A stretch of DNA of 64,000 nt. Source: Undaria pinnatifida (taxonomy: Eukaryota; Sar; Phaeophyceae; Laminariales; Alariaceae). This document shows positions 37,912 to 47,488 of this stretch, piece after piece (the first letter of the stretch is position 1; every line of letters starts with the position of its first letter). The notes beneath the pieces were generated by a model. It saw only the letters and a program-made list of their open reading frames with translations. It was not told where the DNA came from and did not search any database. Position numbers and translations under genes: made by a program. The stretch is from assembly GCA_012845835.1 (NCBI GenBank), contig JABAKD010000011.1:14335214-14399213 (forward strand), read 5' to 3'.

Positions 37912-38730
37912 GACAGACATCGGTATAATACCTGGTATCTAGACAGACATCGCAATGGAAATACAGCAAGGTGGTTTAGCCGTGCAATGCTAGCCGCAAT
38001 GAACACGCGGGCAAAGGGCACAATAGGCAAGCCAGCACACCAGACTACAAGATAAGAAGCAAGAAAAACAAAAAGGAAATCACAATTCGAAAGAAAGGGT
38101 AAAATACAAAATACAAAATACAGCTGAACCAGGACGGACCAGTAGCATCTGGTTTACCCCAGCCAGGCTGATATCTGGTACAAACCAAGCATACTCGAAC
38201 AACCAAGCATATAACCAAGCATATAGGATACAGGAGCATTTATAGCCATGTGTAGAGATGTAGAGCGTCCTGTACTGCTGCCGTACTGCTGCAACATAAT
38301 GGTCTTACATACAATAATTGTTGGTATATTATCATGGAAATTAAATGGTCCTTACATTTCCGTCCATGTAGACGCGATAGGAAGCAGAAGTGGGCCGGTC
38401 GAACGGTTCGAGCGAGTTAGACAGCAGTAGTCTAGACCTGAACAATCGCTTCCCGGGCCGTGCCTCTAGTGCTGCACACGCAAGCGCGTGCTACGGCATC
38501 CGGTCGGTAAAAAAACAGCTCGAAAAGAGGCGCAAGCATGAAGCCCGAGAGTGGGGGCTATGCGTACAAAGCGGCGACAGCTACCAGCTGACAGGTATGG
38601 TAGGATTGATAGATCGAGTGCAGGTTTCAGAAGGAGAGTGTTGCTCACCGCAATCGGACGGGGGCGACTCCGGAGATCTCGACCGGCGAGGGGACCGGCG
38701 CGGATAAGATCGTCGCGGAGAGCGGCCCAT
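23678..38730 (-). CDS. SR-family splicing factor, two RRMs plus RS domains, complete 11-exon gene
   Basis: The coding exons, in transcript order, are 38730-38649, 33464-33373, 31475-31417, 31149-31006, 30667-30443, 28950-28861, 27892-27745, 27370-27282, 26438-26409, 25065-24973 and 23816-23678 (TAA). All introns are GT-AG, all phases agree, and the total is 1191 nt or 396 residues. Residues 1-27 are a short RS stretch. RRM1 (about 29-100) has RNP2 IFCGNM and RNP1 GFGFVYMD, preceded by WVARKPP as in SRSF3/RSZ proteins. Residues 126-200 are an RS/RD/RG/DY-rich linker. RRM2 (about 213-280) carries SWQDLK (225-230), the signature of SR pseudo-RRMs, and ends IRLTED as in SRSF4/5/6. Residues 285-375 are an RS tail. 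The family binds exonic enhancers and recruits spliceosome parts in the nucleus. An in-frame ATG at 38814 could give a longer N-terminus. The RRM1 type combined with this pseudo-RRM does not fit one human subfamily cleanly, so no symbol is given. Confidence 0.9.
23818..24030 (+). repeat. (TGA)n triplet microsatellite at the SR last-intron acceptor
   Basis: GATGATGGTGATGACGATGA-type triplets run about 210 bp. On the SR coding strand the tract reads CATCATCATCAG and ends in the acceptor of exon 11. Confidence 0.95.
24973..25065 (-). CDS. SR protein exon 10 (RS tail)
   Basis: It codes PRTSRKRAHSASRSRSPSVS and continues SRSRSRSPPKR. The acceptor is GATCAG and the donor GTGGGA. Confidence 0.85.
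25150..25310 (+). repeat. ACACATGATAC and ACACATGC tandem repeats
   Basis: ACACATGATAC units, then ACACACATGC units, in SR intron 9. Confidence 0.85.
25795..25930 (+). repeat. Dispersed repeat J, copy 1
   Basis: CCTAGGCCATGGGG, ATTGCA-like, TTTTTTCTCG, CAGTTTT and GTGAGGAG motifs recur in order at 43935-44085 and in part at 53980-54070. Confidence 0.45.
26409..26438 (-). CDS. SR protein exon 9 (30-bp RS micro-exon)
   Basis: This micro-exon codes SRGRRSRSP between acceptor CGAAAG and donor GTTAGT. Phase 2 is kept at both ends by split codons. Thirty bases is short, so an upstream acceptor cannot be excluded. Confidence 0.7.
26465..26560 (+). repeat. 12-bp tandem GTTCGAAGAGTC
   Basis: Seven or so units in SR intron 8, close to the acceptor of the 30-bp micro-exon. 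Confidence 0.85.
27282..27370 (-). CDS. SR protein exon 8 (RS tail begins)
   Basis: It follows acceptor TTTCCAG and codes EDARCKARRPPPEKKPDRSP followed by Ser/Arg/Ile repeats, with donor GTAATT. It was found because it is the only stretch between its neighbours that takes phase 0, leaves phase 2 and stays RS-rich. Confidence 0.75.
27745..27892 (-). CDS. SR protein exon 7 (rest of pseudo-RRM2)
   Basis: It codes LFRKYAEPGYVQIYTKGEG, then LVEFNSLDEMDHVIKKLDD and TKFNGDYIRLT, which closes the second RRM. The acceptor is TATAG; the donor is GTACGT in phase 0. Confidence 0.92.
28861..28950 (-). CDS. SR protein exon 6 (start of pseudo-RRM2)
   Basis: It codes YSQKKGPRRTDYRVNLTGLP and then SWQDLK. 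SWQDLK is the helix-1 motif specific to the second, pseudo-RRM of SRSF1/4/5/6-type proteins. The acceptor is GACAG and the donor GTAAGG. Confidence 0.92.
30443..30667 (-). CDS. SR protein exon 5 (RS/RD/RG/DY linker)
   Basis: This 225-bp exon codes 74 full codons of alternating Arg with Ser, Asp, Gly and Tyr. The donor GTGTGG is weak. Just downstream the intron carries three tandem copies of GTCCAGGAGT. The weak donor was chosen because it alone joins in phase to the next exon. Confidence 0.82.
31006..31149 (-). CDS. SR protein exon 4 (end of RRM1)
   Basis: It completes RRM1 (EAVKALNGTSLHG, then LRIEIS) and runs into a basic GGYKERKE linker. The acceptor is GATAG and the donor GTGAAT. Phase 2 is carried across both junctions by split Arg codons. 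Confidence 0.88.
31417..31475 (-). CDS. SR protein exon 3 (RNP1 of RRM1)
   Basis: This 59-bp exon codes VARKPPGFGFVYMDDPLDA plus AG of the next codon. GFGFVYMD is the RNP1 strand that contacts RNA. The acceptor is CTCAG and the donor GTGAGA. Confidence 0.9.
32100..32235 (+). repeat. 12-bp tandem GTAGAACGGATC
   Basis: About eleven variable units in SR intron 2. The next block, 32350-32430, is a 9-bp GGAGAACTA / GGAGAATTC repeat. Confidence 0.85.
33373..33464 (-). CDS. SR protein exon 2 (RRM1, first half)
   Basis: The acceptor follows CTTCCAG and the donor is GTGAGT. The exon codes for beta-1 (NIFCGNMNP), helix 1 (DLEHIFNEYG) and beta-2 (KIVDIW) of RRM1, ending in phase 0. Confidence 0.9.
33960..34170 (+). 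repeat. ATGATCTAT-type tandem region
   Basis: Degenerate TATGATCTATATGATC units in SR intron 1. Confidence 0.7.
34540..34590 (+). repeat. 14-bp tandem GCTAACAAAGTT(GCTAAC)
   Basis: Four adjacent units of AACAAAGTTGCT type. Confidence 0.8.
35240..35390 (+). repeat. 12-bp tandem CAAGATTGTACC
   Basis: About twelve units in SR intron 1. Confidence 0.85.
35640..35760 (-). repeat. SINE G fragment, inverted
   Basis: The minus strand reads GACACCTGTGACCACGGCTT and later AAGGTCGCTGAGGGTAAAAC, matching the plus-strand copies at 37830 and 56930. Confidence 0.65.
36856..36921 (+). repeat. 34-bp direct duplication
   Basis: CATAATCTCCATCCTGTGCT with TACTATGCCAT follows itself once without change. Confidence 0.9.
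37588..37910 (+). mobile_element. tRNA-derived SINE with poly-A tail
   Basis: The 5' end carries an A box (TGGCGTATCAGG) and a B box (AGTTCGAGCCCC) spaced as in a tRNA. A 200-bp body (GAAAGCGCGAGAGCGTGAGT to GACACCTGTGACCACGGCTT) follows, and about 30 A residues end it at 37880-37909. This is the classic pol III SINE layout. Body copies lie at 56770-57000 and, inverted, 35640-35760. It sits in SR intron 1, antisense to the gene. Confidence 0.75.
38649..38730 (-). CDS. SR protein exon 1 (start codon, N-terminal RS segment)
   Basis: The exon reads from ATG at 38730 as MGRSPRRSYPRRS and continues RS-rich to residue 27. It ends with one spare base before donor GTGAGC, and that base pairs in phase with the two-base start of the next exon. 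An in-frame ATG lies 84 bases upstream with no stop between. The following intron is 5.2 kb. Confidence 0.8.
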
Positions 38731-38944
38731 GATGCTGTTGATGCTTTTGTACCTGTACTGCTCGGTGGTGTGAACTGCTGCCCAACGCCACGGAGGTATC
38801 AAAGCAGGGGACAAACGTGTAACACCCCCTGTACATAATGCCTTTTATATGGAACATTATTTTACCGTTTGATTCGTGATTCGTCCAGCATCCACTCTCT
38901 CTTTTACACTACTAATAATAATATTATAAAAAATGAAAATACAC

Positions 38945-39030
38945 TCCAGCTAGCTGTGAGATCGAAGATTTCGTCGAAACTCATCTTTGCAAGCTGTGTG
39001 TGATACTCCGATCGCGCGTATTACGAGTTG
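38945..39030 (+). repeat. Short dispersed repeat, copy near the SR start
   Basis: It is nearly the exact reverse complement of 1312-1397, indicating recent spread. Confidence 0.75.
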
Positions 39031-39839
39031 TGTGTCCTCATTAAGGATATATGCCATATCCCATAGCCCGGTATACGTTGATACCGACAGCTCGCGGAAC
39101 TAAACGTGATATTGCAGTAGCCCGCTCTTGGGATCGCAGGTGGCTGGTGTTGATGTGCGCCCCCAATCCCGATCGTAAAGGTGGACCGAGAAGACCTGTT
39201 TCAAGAAGCTGCGAGGCTTCCTTGTGGTCGTGTGATGTGCGCGTGGCATTTATTTAATGTTTGCAACAAGAACATCCATGCCCGAATGAAAAGCATCGTG
39301 CTGACTCTGTTTGTGTTGCAACAACAGCAGCAGTCATTCTGTACTCACGTACTCACACTGCGAGAGAGTATCTATCGACAGCAGCAATACAGTCACAGCA
39401 GATGTAGTACAGTACAGTAGATCATACGCCCGGTCGGTCGGGATGGTATTGTATGATGACCAAGATGCTCGTTATAATCCCGATATTATTGCTAGTTGAG
39501 CCGAGGTTAAAAAAGCAAACGACGTACCGTGAAGTACCTAGAGCTCCGCAGTGCTGTAGTCCTACTGATTTGCATATTATCTCGCGATCAATCTATGAGA
39601 ACTCTTATAAGTCCCATATAGAACACGTACTGCTATAGATTTTGGACTCTTCCTCCCGGGGGGGGTGAGGTGGCATCATCAGATCATCTGGTAAATAATA
39701 TGGATAGAGCTACAATACACACGACGTTTATGCTCCTGGCTGGTTCCAGGTATTACTTGCTGCAGAAAAAGTTGTTTTACTCATTGTTGTGTTGGTACCG
39801 TACCAGCCACAACATTGTGAAAATACCGGAGGGATATAC

Positions 39840-40335
39840 TTGCCCCCCCCACCTCCTTCCTTCGCTGGGGATGTGGTGGTATAACCTGTGTTTTTCCACC
39901 TTCAGTATGCAGGTTCGACCCTTCCCCCTCCCCCTCGCTGGGGGGAGTGACGGTAGCTTCAGCGTGTGTTCTCCTGTTTTCATTTGCCCATGCTCGCCCG
40001 ACCTTGCCTCCCCCCCCCCCCCCCCCCGCTCGGCTTGTGGCAGTAGCGTGTGCTCTTCTGTTTTCAGCATAAATGTTCGCCCCCCCCCCCCCCGCCCCGG
40101 CCCCGTCGCTGGCGATTCGACGGGTGGTGGCATTTTGCTTGTGATATTTAGTTTTCAAGGATGGCCGTTCCGCCCGAACCCTCCCCTCCTCCCCGCTCGA
40201 GATTTAATAGAAGCCCATGCTCTTCCACGTTTTAACATTAATCCCCCCCTCCCCCCCCCCCCCGCCTTCGCTGAAGATGTGACAGTAAATTGTGTTATTC
40301 TGTTTTCAAGGACGCCTGTGCGACCCCCAAAAAAA
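39840..40335 (+). repeat. Poly-C-bearing tandem array, five to six units of 75-100 bp
   Basis: Each unit has a C tract of 8-20 bases, then TTCGCTG or CTCGGCT, a GTGRCRGTA-like stretch and TTCTGTTTTCA. The 251-codon frame through it is a by-product. Confidence 0.7.
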
Positions 40336-40339
40336 ACAG

Positions 40340-40575
40340 TAGGTCATTCGACGCTGTCATCCGTGTGCAAAAAAACACGCACAAGGTGTCGTTTTCTGCG
40401 TCACAAGAAAAAATATTCTTGGTAGGATGAACAGCAGCCTTTACGCGACTCGCCGAACACCACACCAGCTTGGTGCAAGCATTGCCTGCCTGGTCGAGAG
40501 ATGAAAACCCGGCGTGCTCCATCCCATCAACATGGCAGGGATTCGAGGGTCTATGTGCGACGACGGTCTGGTGTC
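40340..40575 (+). repeat. Dispersed repeat D, copy
   Basis: GCTGTCATCCGTGTGCAAAA, CGACTCGCCGAACACCAC, GGTGCAAGCATTGCCTG and CGGCGTGCTCCATCCC match the other copies. Confidence 0.75.
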
Positions 40576-40579
40576 GTCA

Positions 40580-41860
40580 TGATCATGACTATAGAGGATA
40601 TCGATAGGTATCTATAAATTAAAGTAAATGATGTTGAAGTATGCGCAAGCTAGGGTGCAGCTGCAAAGAAGTCCCCACAAATGTGGTGATCCGGATTTTC
40701 CACAAGGAAAAGATTATGTCATGATGTCAAAAAGGCACAAAACACCTGCCAAAGACCTGCGCGACAAGCTAGGGACAACAACTATTACAAAGCATTGACA
40801 ATAAAAGGATGAGGCGGTACTAAGCCAACCCAACCCCCCTCCCTCCCGTAACAGACCATCGTTGAACGAGGCCCTTAGAGAGCATGGGCTTGCAAGGGTG
40901 TAAGGCCGTCCCAGGGCAATGACGACACGCGCCCCCGAGGGAGTACGGATTCATCATACGGGAAAACCATATGGTAGACCCTCTCTCTCACCACCCATCC
41001 TAGCCCAAGCTAATGGAAAAAATGCTTACTCTGAGCCTATACTAAAGTACTTAACTAGGAGGTTGGGACGCCAGAGTATAGAGAGGAGAGGCCGCAGCGA
41101 GCGCACCCACTCGAGCGCACCCACTCAAGCAGTCTTTCAGCGGTAGTCAGGTTGCAGAGACAATGGACTCGGTGAGCTATTACCTTACCCATCCAGCGGG
41201 AGTAGCTAGGACCCTGCCCATACGGTGAGCGTTTGCATAGCGTGAGCTGCACGGTAACATATGCACGATGTGGAGCGAGTCTGGTGGATTGGAAGCCTTA
41301 CTACGCATTGGCCTGACTTGGCAGAGATAAAGCACATTTATAGTACATAATACTCTTGTATATGATGCCAACGACTACGGGCATGCCCACATAAATAATG
41401 GCTCACCCGCCCCCGTTGCCCCCCGCTGACAATATTATGGCGATAGGAGGATCCGGCGATAGCTTCGGAGCGTGTCATTTTTCGAGCCCCATAGATTAGA
41501 CGAGTGCTGCGATATCTATACTAGGTACTAGTTAATGGTAGTATTTTTCGGCTGTTTCATTTTCTGCATGACCGGGCTCCTTAACCCATCTTAGCCCGCA
41601 ATCGTGGGAATACCATTAATAATGCCGTTCTTGTTTGTGGAGATAACAAATGGCCAGTTGCTATAGCTAGGACATGGGTTTGTTAATCGGGTCCGACTTT
41701 CAGTTTGGTCTAAATGAGGCTTTGTGTGGCTTTGCATAGAACTTTTCAACTGAGGAGGAGTACTGTATCAGAAAAAACAATGGTTGGTACACCTGTACCG
41801 CATCTTAGTTCAATACTCAATACGGGTACCTGTGTACGGTATATAATCCCTTTGCTTTTC
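40580..41860. other. Intergenic, no gene seen
   Basis: No coding or RNA feature is supported between the SR and Ku70 genes here. Confidence 0.45.
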
Positions 41861-41864
41861 CCCT

Positions 41865-42060
41865 TTGGGCACTCCCCTTTGGGAGACTTCTTGGCTTCGC
41901 AGGCTAGTCTAGAGGTGTGGGAGTGGGTTTCGAGGAGCCGCATATTTGAGCCGTTGATATTAATAGTTTGGTAGAACTGGAGTTTCCCCAAGTAGTCAAT
42001 TTTCATATGATATGTGTTTTACATTGTACGGCTTATTCGCGTGGGCTATTGTTACGGTGA
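41865..42060 (+). repeat. tRNA-derived repeat H, copy 2
   Basis: GTGTGGGAGTGG, GAGGAGCCGCAT, GGAGTTTCCCC and GTGGGCTAT match 16940-17110. CTTTGGGCACTCCCCTTTGG, a short direct repeat, lies at its left edge. Confidence 0.6.
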
Positions 42061-42061
42061 A

Positions 42062-43370
42062 ACACTGCTCTGGAAGGCGTGTAGGGGCCGAGGATGAGGA
42101 GCACCCGAAAGAAAATCGTAGATGTTGAAAGGAGCACCCGAAAGAAGGTCGTAGATGTTGAAAGGATGTCGTACTCTGACAAAAAAACGTATCACATACA
42201 TGTAGAATAAGTGGTACCCGTGAACCACTCGTGGCCGATCGCCCAGTCGTCAATGGTTCCATGTTCCTTTCGTTCTTCGCATCGTCGCGTAAATTCTGAG
42301 GCGCACTCTCGTCTCCGTCATCACTTCGATCGATCGATTGGCCAAGGAAGCTCAGGAGCACGAGCCCCATCATCATACCAGGCACCAAAACTATTATTAT
42401 AGCTACCTGGCGCGTACGTGCAAATACCAGGTATATACCATGCATAACTATTAATACTATGACGATATATACGTAATATACATTAGCTGGCATGTTCTAT
42501 AGCAAGAAGAGTGACAAGCCATTGATTGAGTCGAACGATCCTGACTTGAGGAGGTGTGCACCTAAACTAAAAAATAACCCCGAAAACCAAAACCAACGTT
42601 TGACATCGAATATGATCAATTCCGTGGCTGTAGATAACGAACAGCATAACAGTGAGAAATACAAGTGATATTCGAACGGTACAGGGATGGGGTGGGGGGG
42701 GTGGGGGAGTTGGCGCCGGTGGTTGGCGGGGGCAGGGTCAGGAGAACATGGACACACATCTAGTTTTTTTGCGTAGTAGTAGTTGGTTGTTGGATACAGA
42801 CTGTAGTACAGCTGTAGTAGTACCAGGTACTACATCGTTTTTCGATTTTACAGTTCGTGGTCTGTATTTTTTTTCGGTTATTATCATCTTATTATCATCA
42901 TCACATTATTTGTTGGCACCAACGACTAACGCTGTGCATTTGGTGGATGCCAAACGGAAAATACAAATAATACTAGGAAGGTCCCAGTTGGGAAGCCACA
43001 TTATGAGGAGACCTAGAATATACTCGGTCCCAAAGTGCTATGAACACCCTGAACGCAGCACGCATGATGAGCTGTTTGTTAGCTGTTTGTTCGTACCTAT
43101 GGGCAAAACATAAAAAGGATCCTCCTGGCCCACGATTCCGCCCACTAAATGTCCTGCCAGACGGGTTATTGCAGGTGGTGTACGTGTACTCACCGTCACC
43201 GTTGTGCGAATGTCCACAGATCGACTACTACTAGTCTACCAGGTGTATCTTTAACCCTTTAGAGGCCGAAATAAAAAAAGGTTCTTCCATATACTAATTT
43301 CAAGTAACTTGTCCCCCCAAAACGGGTGTCCAGTAGTAAGGGCGTTGTAAAGGCGTTCACGACGAATGAT
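42062..43370. other. Intergenic, no gene seen
   Basis: AGGAGCACCCGAAAGAAGGT is duplicated at 42097-42165. The G/GT-rich stretch at 42688-42730 may form quadruplex. No gene is supported. Confidence 0.45.
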
Positions 43371-43377
43371 TGCAAGA

Positions 43378-43465
43378 CGTGTAAAACTCGCGCCGCCGAC
43401 GTGTTACAAAGCTTGCAAAGCTGAGTATCGACCACTGGACCGGTCGAACTCACAGCTAGCTGACG
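43378..43465 (-). repeat. Short dispersed repeat, diverged inverted copy
   Basis: The minus strand reads AGCTAGCTGTGAGTTCGACC and later CTCAGCTTTGCAAGCTTTGT. Confidence 0.55.
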
Positions 43466-43934
43466 TATGTGAAAGCATTGCACTGAATAAAATAGAACAA
43501 AGCAAGTGTGCGAAGCACGTGATTAGTTATCGAACGTTCGATTTCGCTCTTCGTGATTTGAAAGTATAGACTAGACTAAGTGCCCTTTCCCATGTTTCCG
43601 GGACAATATTACGTACAAGTATTACCATTATTTATCATATTATTAACAATTGCTTGTCCCCAAAACATGGGTGCAGCCCTACTAATAAACGGGATTATCA
43701 TCCGCGGCGCCCGTACACTACACGGACTACACAGGCTGCCCCATGCTCGATGCCCCATATACATACGCCCGTACACTACACAGACCGCACGAGCTGCCCC
43801 ATGCCCTACGCCCTGTATACAAATAACACGAGTCGACGCGTGCTACGATACAGGTACTTGTAACCCTTTTGTTAATGACGGGGCTCCTTAGTCCAAATAA
43901 CTGCTTACATTACCTGGTATTAACCCGAATACGT

Positions 43935-44085
43935 GGATTTTTTTTGTTGCAATATGTTTCGTTGCATACTAACGTAGTGGGATTGTTCCTCGGGTAGCAC
44001 TTTTTTTCCTCTCCAATCAGTTTTTGGTATTATAGTTGGTATTATAAGGTATAGAGCCCTTTACGTGAGGAGCTGGGACCGAGGG
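43935..44085 (+). repeat. Dispersed repeat J, copy 2
   Basis: TTGCAATATGTTTCG, TTTTTTTCCTC, CAGTTTTTGG and GTGAGGAGCTGGGACC align with 25795-25930. Confidence 0.45.
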
Positions 44086-44939
44086 AGAAAACTTTGGTGC
44101 ACTTGTACCGCAGATCACATGGTGACTACATCACACAACTAAGTGTATCACCTACCCAACCGAAATCACATGCCCCAAGCAGCACAAATACATGGCCTCC
44201 AGGACCGAGAGTACATGAGTCGACCAAACCTACCATGGAGAAAGGCGAGAAAGCAGCAGGGCCATTTTTCGATATCTGTAATTTTAATACATCATATTTT
44301 ACTTGAAATCGAAACATTTCGATATCCGCGCACACACGGGCCTCTTGATGAAGCTCACGGCACCCCTTCGTCCTATTCTATATTCCTATTACTAATACAA
44401 TGTCATCACTGTACCACATTCTACTACGTCCAAGTCTGCCCACGTTTGGCCTAATCTATCCACCCCGTAGCCCCTAGCAACAAAAACGAGTGCACCTCCA
44501 CCCCCCCCCCCGCCCTCGTGCCCGTTGAAACTCAATAAAACACCCCCCCTGTGATGAACCCGTATGATGAACGAGGGGGCACACGCACCGAAAACGTTGC
44601 GTTGGTTTTGGAATATCTCGTCTACAGTAGTACGCGACACAACTTGAGAAAAGGGCAGTTGAGAATTGCAGTCCCGAATTTTAGGCGAAAACAAGAACAT
44701 GGCCCCTTTGGTACTGAAAGTAGTGTAGGAAACACCCTACCCTGCCTTACACAATGATAATTCCAGCCTGGCCAGGAGTAATAAGACATTTTTAACTGGT
44801 GTCGCATACTTGTATATAATTCCACAGACGTATCGGTCGGCGCTAGCATTGCATTAGCCCCGGTGTGGAGAAACCATTGAAAATTCTTCCGAGGGCATGC
44901 GTTATCATATTTCTCGTGTTTCCAGAGGGGATACGGTGA

Positions 44940-45185
44940 GAAGTCGGCCTTCCTGAAAAGCCTGCTTGATTCGTTGAACGCCTCATCTTCCCTTCTTGCC
45001 ACTCTACTCTTCTCGACCAAAACCTGCCCAAAAATCGCCTAATCTGCCCCTCCTCCCCCCCTCCTCCTCCTCCTCCTCCTCCTCCATCGTGCACAATAAG
45101 AAACGTGATACGTAAGCAATGAGAAGGAAGAAATCAGTCTTCCTCAAGAGCCGGCTTGATGCGTTCAACGATATCTTCTCGCCAT
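44940..45185 (-). repeat. Two decayed copies of the 3' part of the Ku70 SAP exon
   Basis: Plus-strand CTGCTTGATTCGTTGAACG (44965) and GGCTTGATGCGTTCAACGAT (45152) repeat the exon's CTGCTTGATGCGTTCAACGA (45308), with the same AAATCAGTCTTCCT-like flank. Both are out of frame. Confidence 0.75.
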
Positions 45186-45289
45186 TCTACTACGGCCACC
45201 TCGGCCAAATCTGGCCTAATATGCCCCCCCCCCCTCCCTCCTCCACCGTGCTAAATAAGAACTGCAAATTTATAAGCGTGACCAAGAAA

Positions 45290-45406
45290 TCAGCCCTCCT
45301 GGAGGACCTGCTTGATGCGTTCAACGATGTCTCCCTTCTTGCCTCCGAGGGGCAGGTCGCGGTTCTTGAGGAAGGACTTCAGGGTGGGCATGGTGAAACG
45401 TTCCAG
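45290..45406 (-). CDS. XRCC6: Ku70 last exon (SAP domain, stop)
   Basis: It codes ERFTMPTLKSFLKNRDLPLG then KKGDIVERIKQVLQEG and TGA. This is a complete helix-extended loop-helix SAP DNA-binding motif at the usual C-terminal place. Fragments of this exon are repeated on both sides. Confidence 0.93.
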   Translation of the reverse strand: MERFTMPTLKSFLKNRDLPLGGKKGDIVERIKQVLQEG

Positions 45407-47443
45407 CTGCCAGAAAATTATATTGGAGCACACGCCAAAGAAGGGGAGGAGGCATCGGATGCGCGCGGGGGGGGGAGAGGCAAAAAAATGCAGATATGAG
45501 GGTAGGCATGGTGAAACGCTTGAGCTGCAACACAAGGCGGGAAATAAGGCTGGAGCATACAGCATGGGCAGGGGAGGGGCATCGAAGGGGGGGGGGGTGT
45601 ACTCATTTGTTGCTTGCCTTAGCAATTTGACCATTGATTACGCATCTCTTTCGAGACGGAGCACCGTTCATTCCTACTCCCAATAGCCTGATAGAGACAG
45701 ACGCCTCCAACATTTGGGCGCTCATTACGCTTTTTCAATATATGACATGAAACTGTTTGTTCCCCGTCTTTGCTCCCCGTCCTGTTTCGCCGTCTGCGGC
45801 CACCATCTATCTCCTAGGATAGCAATCGTTTTCTCGCTACTCTCTAGTCTACCAAACTCTTTCATGTCACATACGTCCAATTTCCCCATCTCCCCTCAAC
45901 ACATCTCTTTCCTCCTTGTATATTTCACATTCTCCTCCTATGTGAGTCCTACTCTCCATTGTTGTGCCACACGGGGACATATGTGTAACCACCTCCTCCT
46001 CCCGGCTACTGGTATATCTCTTTCTTCTTTCTGGTAGGTGCAGGTTTCCCACACGATTTCGTGGCTTTAGCTTTTTCGCGTAGTCCATTGGGCCGTGCAA
46101 ATACGTTTTCATTCCAATATCTTCCCTCAACCCCCCGTATATCTCTAAGTGCTTCTCCTCTTTCACCTTAGTCCTTAGCGCCAGCTTTGGGGGATTAATA
46201 CATGTCGTACAATGTTCACGATGGTATTACAAAGTGACTGCAGATAAAACCACTAATTTGTTGTAGTATATATTATAACACAGGGGGGGTCGAGGGTGAC
46301 AACGGTGAAGCGCTCGAGCTAACAGAACAGATGTAAAGAATAATTGAAAAATCGGGAGGACAACAAAGAGGGATTCGAGGGGGACAATGGTGAAGCACTC
46401 GAACTAACAGACCAGACGTAAAAAAAACCGGAAGATCGGGAGGGGAGGCATGGAGGGGGTGGGCGTGGATACAAAATGTCGCACGTTACAGAAAAAAACA
46501 GTGATTGGACCAGCAAAAGAGGTGACAACGAGTGGACTTGGTATACTTGGAAGTATATCTTCATCACCGTCACCAGAACACACGCACGTATTAATAGTAA
46601 ATGCATTCAAAATCACCGTAAAAAACTACTATTGCAGTGCACTCCGTTTGTCACCACCAAACCTACTACATGAAGTTCGACACATTTGTATGGAACGTCC
46701 GGCACGAAGGAACAGGCAACAAGCAAATACCTACTGTCGTCCGTTTGCCATGCCTCGCTTTGCTTCGCCGCCGAAGGGCAATCAATCTTTTAACGCCGCC
46801 AAGCAAGTAGATCGATCCAAGATGTCAAGATGTTGTAGCAAGATGTTGAAGCAAGGTGTTGCAGCAACATGTGAAGGTGTTGCAGCAATATCTTGCGGAA
46901 GTGGGGGGATACATGGTATGGAGCAGCGGCGATACGAAGCACTGTAGCCGCTGCGGGGGAGGCGGGGGGGATGGGGACGCCACCAGATAGACGCATGTCA
47001 CAGTCGGGGTGTACCGTACCAACGTTTTCTTGGGGTCCTTCCTCCTTCCTCGCTGCTGCTACAGGAGCTCTATCAAATACCTCTATCAACTAACTCAGCC
47101 CTAACGTGTCGTATAGTGTCGTATCATAGCTATAGACCAAAAATAACGCGCAACTCGATGAACGGTCCCAATTACTACAATAGCTACTACTACCACTATT
47201 AATAGGTACACAACGGACAACAGTATTATTGATAGTAAAACACAAAAGCGCGCGCTACTATGAAGGTTCTATTGGGCGAAAACCTTTTCTGAACGACGGG
47301 TCTCTTTAAGCTATTAGACTAACAGTAGTACTACCGTAGTAAAGCTAATCATACAGTAGTCTAATACTCACACTATTCATAAAATCGTCGGGATGCGAAC
47401 AACAAAACAAAAGCCATGTTTCATCCCATGGGATGGTTTGATC

Positions 47444-47488
<45 letters not shown>

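Noticed and set aside
37304-37969. 221-codon minus-strand frame
   Set aside because: It runs antisense through a SINE and its poly-A tail inside SR intron 1.
38365-38420. Possible SR exon coding PTSASYRVYMDGN before GTAAGG
   Set aside because: Its phase fits neither exon 1 nor exon 2, while exons 1 and 2 join directly in phase.
39670-40425. 251-codon plus-strand frame
   Set aside because: It is a read-through of the poly-C tandem array with no domain.
45290-46410. CRISPR-like spaced repeats
   Set aside because: Repeats are exon fragments in a eukaryotic gene, of uneven length and decayed.
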